This document shows positions 57,600 through 64,000 of a stretch of DNA of 64,000 nt, piece after piece. Source of the stretch: Siphonodentalium dalli. Lineage: Eukaryota > Mollusca > Scaphopoda > Gadilida > Siphonodentaliidae. Below the pieces are notes generated by a model that saw only the letters and a list, made by a program, of their open reading frames with translations, did no database searches and was not told the DNA's origin. The position numbers and the translations under genes were made by a program. Within the stretch, counting starts at the first letter, position 1; each line of letters begins with the position of its first letter. The stretch lies in NCBI GenBank assembly GCA_032622095.1, contig CP136069.1, positions 124,887,450-124,951,449 on the forward strand, in the 5' to 3' direction.

Positions 57600-59425
57600 G
57601 ATTGAAATGTCTTACCTGTGCCAAAGGATTTAGTCATGCAAAGAGTTTTTTGACCGAACGACCCCAAAATGACTCGTTCCGATCTACATGTCAATATTAA
57701 CATCCATGACAAATTTCATGATGATCAGACGAACAGTACGACCTGTAGCCCGCCTGCGCCAATGGATTTAATTTTGAAATCCAAGATGGGCCACCAGTGG
57801 CCATGTTTTTTGGTCGAATGACCACAAAATGACTCGTTCCCATCTACATGTTAATGGGAACAGCCATGACAAATTTCATGTAATTCCGACCAAAGCTACG
57901 ACCTGTAGCCCGCGGGAAAGGATTTAGTCATGCAAATAGTAAAATCCAAGATGGCTGCTGGCGGCCATGTTTTTCAGCTGAACGACCCCAAAATCACTCG
58001 TTCCCATCTACATGTCAATATTAACATCCATGACAAATTTCATGATGATCAGACTAACAGTACAACCTGCAGCCCTCGCCAATGGATTTAATTTTGAAAT
58101 CCAAGATGGCCACCAGCGGCCATGTTTTTTGGCCGAATGACCCCAAATCACTCGTTTTCATCTACATGTCAATGTCAACATTCATGACAAATTGCATAAA
58201 GATCAGACAAAGGGTACGATCTGTAGCCCGCGCCAAAGGATTTAGTCATGCAAAGAGTAAAATCCAAGATGGCTGCTGGTGGCTATGTTTTTTGGCTGAA
58301 CGAACTCAAAATGACTCGCTCCCATCTACATGGCATTGTTAACATCCATGACAAATTTCATGAAGTTCCGAGCAAAGCTACGACCTGTAGCCCGCGCTAA
58401 AGGATTTAGTCATGCAAAGAGTAAAATCCAAGATGGCTGCTGGCGGCCATGTTTTTTGGCCGAACGACCCCAAAATCACTCATTCTCATCTACATGTCAA
58501 TATTAACATCCTTGACAAATTTCATGATGATCAGACTAACAGTACGACCTGTAGCCTGTGCTAATGGATTGAATTTTGAAATCAAAGATGGCCGCTGGCG
58601 ACCATGTTTTTCGGCCGAATGACCCCAAATTAATTTGTTCCCATCTAAATGCCATTGTTAACATCCATGACACATTTTATGATGATCAGACTATATATAC
58701 GACATGTAGCCCGTGCCAAAGGATTTAGTCATACAAAGAGTAAAATCCAAGATGGCTGCTGGCGGCCATGTTTTTTGGCCGAATAACCCCAAAATGACCC
58801 GTTCCCATCTACATGTCATTATTAACATTCATGACAAATTTTATGATGATCAGACTAAAGGTACGACCTGAAGCCCGTGCTAAAGGATTTAGTCATACAA
58901 AGATTAAAATCCAAGATGGCTGCTGGCGGCCATATTTTTCGGCTGAATAACCCCAAAATGACTCGTTCCCATCTACATGTCATTGTTAACATCTATGACA
59001 AATTTTATGATGATCAGACTAAAGGTACGACCTGTAGCCCGTGCTAAAGAATTTAGTCATACAAAGAGTAAAATCCAAGATGGCTGCTGGCGGCCATGTT
59101 TTTTGGCCGAATGACTCCAAAATGACTCGTTCCCATCTACATGTCAATATTAACATCCATGATAAATTTCATGATGATAAGACGAACAGTACAACCTGTG
59201 GCCCGTGCTAATGAATTAAATTTTGAAATCAAAGATGGCTGCTGGCAGCCATGTTTTTTGTCGGAATGACCCCAAAATGACTCGTTCCCATCTGCATGTC
59301 ATTGTTAACATTCATGACAAATTTTATGATGATCAGACTAAAGGTACGACCTGAAGCCCGTGCTAAAGGATTTAGTCGTACAAAGAGTAAAATCCAAGAT
59401 GGCTGCTGGTGGCCATGTTTTTCGG
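57600..59425 (+). repeat. tandem array of an about 155-bp unit, + orientation, about 12 copies
   Basis: Each unit reads GGATTTAGTCATGCAAAGAG, then TAAAATCCAAGATGGCTGCT, GGCGGCCATGTTTTTTGGCC, CCCCAAAATGACTCGTTCCC, TCATGATGATCAGACTAA and ACGACCTGTAGCCCGTGC. Two unit types alternate in places (GGATTTAATTTTGAAAT variant). Units differ by about 5-15 percent by eye. No unit encodes a persistent frame. Confidence 0.9.
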
Positions 59426-59429
59426 CAAG

Positions 59430-59885
59430 TGGAAAAAATAACTATTTTTCACTTATATTTTCTAGATTAGTTTCTGCTGTTTAAGAATTGCGACTTTATT
59501 TAGTGTATTTCCATGTGTATGCCTCACTTATATTGCACAATTCTGCTCATTTCTTGTTGATTTATGACTAGAATCCCAATGGTGATATTTAGTGAAATTT
59601 ATACTGCGTTCCGTAAAATTAATTTTTTGAGGGATTGGAAGAGGCTGGGTGGGACCCACAGAATGGCATATTTCATTGCTCCAATAATCAGTTTACTTAT
59701 GATTCTAATGCACTTAGGCCAATATACCCCCGGAAACACCACATATTTGCGGGGGGTTATTCATTCAATAACCTGTCGCAATGTATAGTCCGGTTCACCG
59801 CTTCAATGTTAGATATTCCTACGCGCCAATATTGCCGTTAGCTGAATTCCTAACATCGGCCATGCCCAATCCAGCACCGATCACT
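59430..59885. other. spacer between opposed arrays, left part
   Basis: Overlapping frames at 59564-59841 show no recognised family. A tract GGAAACACCACATATTTGCG lies at 59732. Confidence 0.35.
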
Positions 59886-59889
59886 GTTC

Positions 59890-60040
59890 CGTTTCACTCC
59901 ATGACGTCACCCTTACGCAATACACGCCGGTGACGTTACGGAGTAGATTATAGAGTTGGCGCCCTTGCTACTGACTTCCGTTACTAGCTCGTTGCTATAT
60001 AAACAAACCAGCGATGCCTCTTTTGTCGAAAATTGACAGT
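59890..60040 (+). promoter_or_regulatory. promoter-like cluster: CRE, C/EBP-like, E2F/ETS-like sites and TATA box
   Basis: Within about 100 bp lie a perfect CRE palindrome TGACGTCA (59902-59909), TTACGCAA (59913), TGACGTTA (59931), TTGGCGCC (about 59957), ACTTCCG (about 59974) and TATATAAA (59996-60003). An initiator-like TCAGTACATTC follows about 45 nt after the TATA. The local GC content is higher than the surroundings. The order suits transcription to the right, but no ORF beyond the hairpin at 60527 is credible, so a first non-coding exon or a non-coding RNA is possible. This rests on motifs alone. Confidence 0.35.
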
Positions 60041-60526
60041 CAGTACATTCGCGCTGTATACATGTACTTTCAGAAAATACAAAACACCACACCGTTATAT
60101 TCCACCAATGTCAGTGTCTCGATATCATTTTGACCAAATTTCTTGACATGAAACCGCGAGATACGGCGTGAAATACAACGCATTGAGTAAACAATTTCCC
60201 ATTGTTTTTCAATTCAACTTCAAGTTCGCGGTAAAATCAAAACTTCAATTTGAAAGTGTTAAACATCTGAAAAAGACATCAGGTACATGCAGAAACTAAT
60301 TGTTGTGCATATTTATTTCTATTTGAAGTGGCAATTTTTCATGTTTATCAGCATTTTTAACGATAAGAGCGATGGTAATTGAGGGACTATATTTTATCTA
60401 GCGAATTAAATTTAAAATAAAAAGTCGTGAATTGGCTGAGTGTTTTCTATGGCCGCACATTTCGTTGATAATTACGAGGCATTTGTTTGTCTAAATAACG
60501 TTTTAAAGTTCGAAGAGCATTAGAAT

Positions 60527-60698
60527 GGGGATAACAGTGTGGTGTTTTGTGATTTCGGAAAGGTACATGGCGAATATACTGTGGCAAATACCCGTTAATG
60601 GGCTCCGGCTCCGCCGTCGCCCATTAACTAAATTTGCCACAGTATATTCGCCATGTACCTTTCCGAAATCACAAAACACCACACTGTTATCCCCTAAT
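60527..60698. repeat. 172-bp near-perfect hairpin
   Basis: The arm GGGATAACAGTGTGGTGTTT to GGCAAATACCCGTTAATGGG is inverted after a GC-rich loop (CTCCGGCTCCGCCGTCG). The arms match over about 75 bp. A related fragment (ACAAAACACCACACCGTTAT) lies at about 60079-60098. The 101-codon frame here is a by-product. Confidence 0.85.
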
Positions 60699-60699
60699 T

Positions 60700-60970
60700 A
60701 TTCCAAATTGATGGAATCAAAATTGTCACTTTACCTCAAAATGGCAGCCAAATTGTGGAAAATGGTAGGTATTGCCATAGCGTGCCACGCAGTCAGTAAC
60801 AAGTTGTGGTTGATGAATAAAATTTACTAATATGCATTATATACATTGAATACTGACATTGGTGATGCACATTGGTGAAGTGTTGTAACATGTATTGTAA
60901 CCACTGACATTACCAGAAATATTGCATTCAATTTTAAGTTTGGACCATTTTTAGCATATGTGTGCATGTG
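60700..60970. other. spacer between opposed arrays, right part
   Basis: Contains GCCATAGCGTGCCACGCAGT and scattered TGACATT repeats. No gene. Confidence 0.35.
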
Positions 60971-60974
60971 TGTG

Positions 60975-62010
60975 TGCATACAGGTCTACCTTTGGTCAGA
61001 TCATCATGAAATATGTCATGGATGTTAACATTGGCATATAGATGGGAACGAGTCATTTTGGGGTCATTTGGACATAAAACATGCCCGTCGCCCAGCATTC
61101 TTGGATTTTACTCTTTGCATGGCTAAATCCCCTGGCATTGGCTAAAATGGTATCTTTGGTCGGATCATTATGAATTTTGTCATTGCCATGTAGATGAGAA
61201 TGAGTCATTTTGGGGTCATTCGGCCATAACACGTGGCCGCCAACAGCCATCTTGGATTTTACTCTTTGCATGACTAAATTCTTTGGCACAGGATACAGGC
61301 CGTAGCTTTGGTCAGATCATCATGAAATGTGTCATAGATGTTAACATTGACATGTAGATGGGAACATGTCATTTTAGGGTAACTGGCCATAAAACATGGC
61401 CACTGGCAGCCATCTTGGATTTTACTCTTTGCATGACTAAATCATTTGGCACTGGTGACTAGACGTACCTTTAGTCGGATCATTATGAAATTTGACATGT
61501 AGATGGGAACGAGTCATTTTGGGGTCATTCGGCAGAAAAAAATGGCCGCCAGCAGCCATCTTGGATTTCAAAATTCAATCCATAGCACGGGCTACAGGCC
61601 AGAGTGTTCCTCTGATCTCTGATCTGAATGAAATTTGTTGTGCATGTTAATATTGACATGTAGATGGGACGAGTCCTTTTGGGTCATTCTGACATAAAAC
61701 ATGGCCACTGCCAGCCATCTTCGATTTTATTCTTTGCATGACTAAATCCTTTGGCACGGGCTACAGGTAGTACCTTTGCTCCGATCATTAGGAAATTTGT
61801 CATGGCCGTTGACATTGACATGTAGATGGGAATGAATCATGGCTTTTACTCTTTGCATGACTAAATCCTTTGGCACGGGCTACATGTTTCACCTTTGTAG
61901 GTTCATCCTTTAATTTGCGATGGATGATAATATTGACATTAGATGGGAACAAGTCATTTTGGGGTCATTCGACAAAAAAACATGGCCGTCAGCTTCCATC
62001 TTGGATTTCA
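60975..62010 (-). repeat. tandem array of the same about 155-bp unit, - orientation, about 7 copies
   Basis: Units read in complement: TTTGGTCAGATCATCATGAA, GTAGATGGGAACGAGTCATT, TTGGGGTCATTCGGCC, AGCCATCTTGGATTTTACTC and TTTGCATGACTAAATCCTTT. Together with 57600-59425 they form a giant inverted arrangement around about 60.2 kb. Units near 61.83 and 61.9 kb are truncated. Confidence 0.85.
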
Positions 62011-62715
62011 TTTCTGGCGACAAAACTATATCGTTTGTTTTCCTTTACGAAATTACTCCTAGTTACAACGGGTTACACGTTAGAGCCCTCTTCGTGGAAT
62101 ATGCTTATACCAATAAGTGATGTCACCACGACTTTTTGGGCAAACTGCGAAAATCCCCATTGGTTTCAGTGTTAAATTTTGATCGCAACTGTACCCAACT
62201 GACTGTCCAACACTCTTTGTCTGGTGACAAAATATGTCGCAGAGTAAGAATTACTGTATATACGAAATTTCAGGTTAATTGCGACATTTAATATTTGTTA
62301 CGGTCACGAAAATTTAACGCTCTTTAATTTCTGAAACCCCATTAACAAATAAATAAATATATACGTATGTATGATCTAAACTATGAAAAACGATTTGGGC
62401 CTATACGTGCATGCAGAGGTGGGAGATCCGGTTGAGCAATCACAAACGAATTTCGATTCGGGGTTCTAGTCCATCTGAAGCACGACATACAGATAGACAT
62501 ACAGATTACAGAACAGCCATACGTTGATCATCAGATCATTTCAACGGGAAACGTACATATACGGTATACAAACTTTAGTTTGCACAGTAAGATGCTATAG
62601 GAATTATACGTACCTGTATATAGCAAATATTCCCCATTGTTCCGTGCAGTTTGGGGCCATTCCGACCGAAATTTCCTATCATGAACCGTACGACAAATAA
62701 AATAAATATAAGCAA
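62011..62715. other. intergenic; nothing supported
   Basis: Unremarkable AT-rich DNA; frames at 61870-62175 cross into the repeat array and are not credible. Confidence 0.4.
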
Positions 62716-62717
62716 TA

Positions 62718-63110
62718 TTTAAAGGTACTCAATCCGATTAGTTGGTCCCCATATCATCATATTCCAACAACAATTTTTTTGAAATGCCGCTTCAGTTATC
62801 AGAATCGATTAATTGCCCAAAAATAATGCTAACCACATTCAACTATAGTATAAATCCTGTTATTTATCAACATTTTGTTCAACGAAATTTTGCCGGTTTG
62901 TCAAATATCTGACACAAATAACGCCACTTTTATTTTAGAGTTATCCATCTTCATGCGCAATTTGGTCCGAGACACTCTTCGCGTTGACTTTTACTGGGCC
63001 ACTAAATATTCCAGGTGGTGAAAAATAATACATTTGAAAAATCGACATCTGATCACTCTGAGCTTTGATGAGTGGGTTCCTCGACTCGAATCAAATTTTT
63101 TTTACCGGTG
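62718..63110. mobile_element. left-end-only copy of the TTAAAGGTACTCAATC MITE
   Basis: TTTAAAGGTACTCAATCCGATTAG at the left, then GAGTTATCCATCTTCATGCG, TCTGATCACTCTGAGCTTTG and GGGTTCCTCGACTCGAATCA. The right terminus is missing. Confidence 0.65.
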
Positions 63111-63154
63111 TGAGAAAATTTTGAAATCTGAACAAGAATATTGCAAAATCCTAG

Positions 63155-63570
63155 CATCTAGACTAGCCTCAAGCCTTCCCAGAGTTGGACATTTCAAACC
63201 TGACCAAACTGGGAAATTTCCAACTGATGACAAATCCAATGATAATTAATGCTGACCAAATGTATGACAATATTGTTTTCTTAAATTAACTAGCATTTAT
63301 TGACTGGCCATGGGGGAGGGACCATGACACAAGCTTTCCAAGTGTTGGAAATTTCCAACCTGTCACCCCCTAAGGTTGGAAAATTTCCAACTGATGACCA
63401 TTTTAGTCAAAAAATTTGACAAAAAATATACAAATATTGGTTGAAAAATAATTAATTCCCCCAATAAATTGTTTGAAAATCAACTACAAGAACATTTTCA
63501 ACCTATTGTTGGTGTGAAATTTCCAACTGATGTTTTGGCAGGTATGAAATTTCCAACTGTTGAAAATTTT
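63155..63570. repeat. degenerate array of GGAAATTTCCAACTGATG words
   Basis: At least five copies of (G)GAAATTTCCAAC(T/C)TG or TTGGAAAATTTCCAACTG occur at about 63185, 63212, 63345, 63378, 63518 and 63546. The core GGAAATTTCC is palindromic. Short frames across it are not genes. From 63571 to 64000 nothing is supported. Confidence 0.55.
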
Positions 63571-64000
63571 GACCAACCCCCAATATACACTGTTGTTATT
63601 GTGTATTCATATGTTATTTGTTCTCATGCGCCTTTCATTCTTTCTTCGAACCATTATCAACTGGTGTAAGAATAAACTGCTTTGGTCTGCTGATAATTGA
63701 TTTTTTTTTTGTCTGGCCTAAACTGACACGACTCATAGTGAATTGTCAATTACCAGAGTACTGCATGATGAGCGCGTGTTCATTATCAGTATTCATGTTG
63801 TGATCACAGTAATATGCGACACGTGACTTCACACAGATCTGCATGCAGATCTACATCAATGTAAACGTACCCTTACCTGTTTTGTCACAATAATCGCTTG
63901 TACCATATTTCACAAAGAAATTCCTGGCAGATTTCGAGAAAAATCCATTTTTAAATACTATAGGAAATTTGGGCAAAACGTGCGTCTGACCCTTAATTGT

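Noticed and set aside
60525-60830. 101-codon frame beginning MGITVWCFV
   Set aside because: Most of it is the translated hairpin 60527-60698; no family resemblance.
62400-62480. tRNA-like TTCGATTC box
   Set aside because: No matching A box or acceptor stem could be paired by eye.

Overview
This window is eukaryotic: genes are split by introns with standard GT/AG sites, AT-rich intergenic DNA dominates, and most of the sequence is mobile or repetitive. The style of the repeats (an AGCTCACCTGAGACGAAG...CGTCCGTCCGTC element near 28.2 kb, many fold-back MITEs, palindromic satellites) suggests a marine lophotrochozoan, most likely a bivalve mollusc. That assignment rests on recall of repeat style, not on a search.

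Three genes are supported. (1) At the left edge are two + strand exons that look like the 3' end of an unidentified gene (1-756). (2) On the - strand at 1681-4241 is a complete two-exon gene for a tRNA 2-selenouridine synthase (SelU/MnmH/YbbB family): a rhodanese domain with the CWRGG active-site loop, a P-loop GLTGSGKT that begins exactly across the splice junction, and a basic, mitochondrial-type leader. (3) On the + strand at 32346-50695 is a complete seven-exon ketohexokinase (fructokinase, PfkB family). Its coding exons sum to 306 codons plus stop, and every splice phase joins correctly. The substrate and catalytic residues fall at the human positions (D15, D27, N42, N45, D258).

The rest is mobile DNA. 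From 5.0 to 12.85 kb there is a local duplication, a palindromic satellite and a 6.3-kb giant inverted-repeat (fold-back) element (copy A). Copy A is interrupted by a TTAA-flanked MITE and a 5'-truncated LINE. From 13.08 to 19.03 kb lies a 5.9-kb DNA transposon with about 0.8-kb terminal inverted repeats and a broken gene with XPG/PIN-like nuclease motifs and a Cys-rich C-terminus (Academ-like). From 19.3 to 26.1 kb is a nest of fold-back elements whose centres are arrays of short perfect palindromes. Fold-back copy B (4.2 kb, opposite orientation) sits in ketohexokinase intron 2, and a 5S rRNA relic sits just before ketohexokinase exon 3. The other introns are packed with TTAA (piggyBac-type) MITEs, a GAGGTCCCCAGAGGG palindromic family and perfect hairpins, one of them about 20 nt after the ketohexokinase stop codon. 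From 53.7 to 64 kb there is an EcoRV-core palindrome array, a fold-back element with 85-bp arms, and two opposed arrays of a roughly 155-bp unit carrying CAAGATGGC motifs. Those arrays flank a promoter-like cluster at 59.9-60.0 kb.

The two enzyme genes are unrelated in function (tRNA wobble modification and fructose phosphorylation). Nothing suggests they are co-regulated. All alignments were made by eye and boundaries of diverged repeats are approximate.
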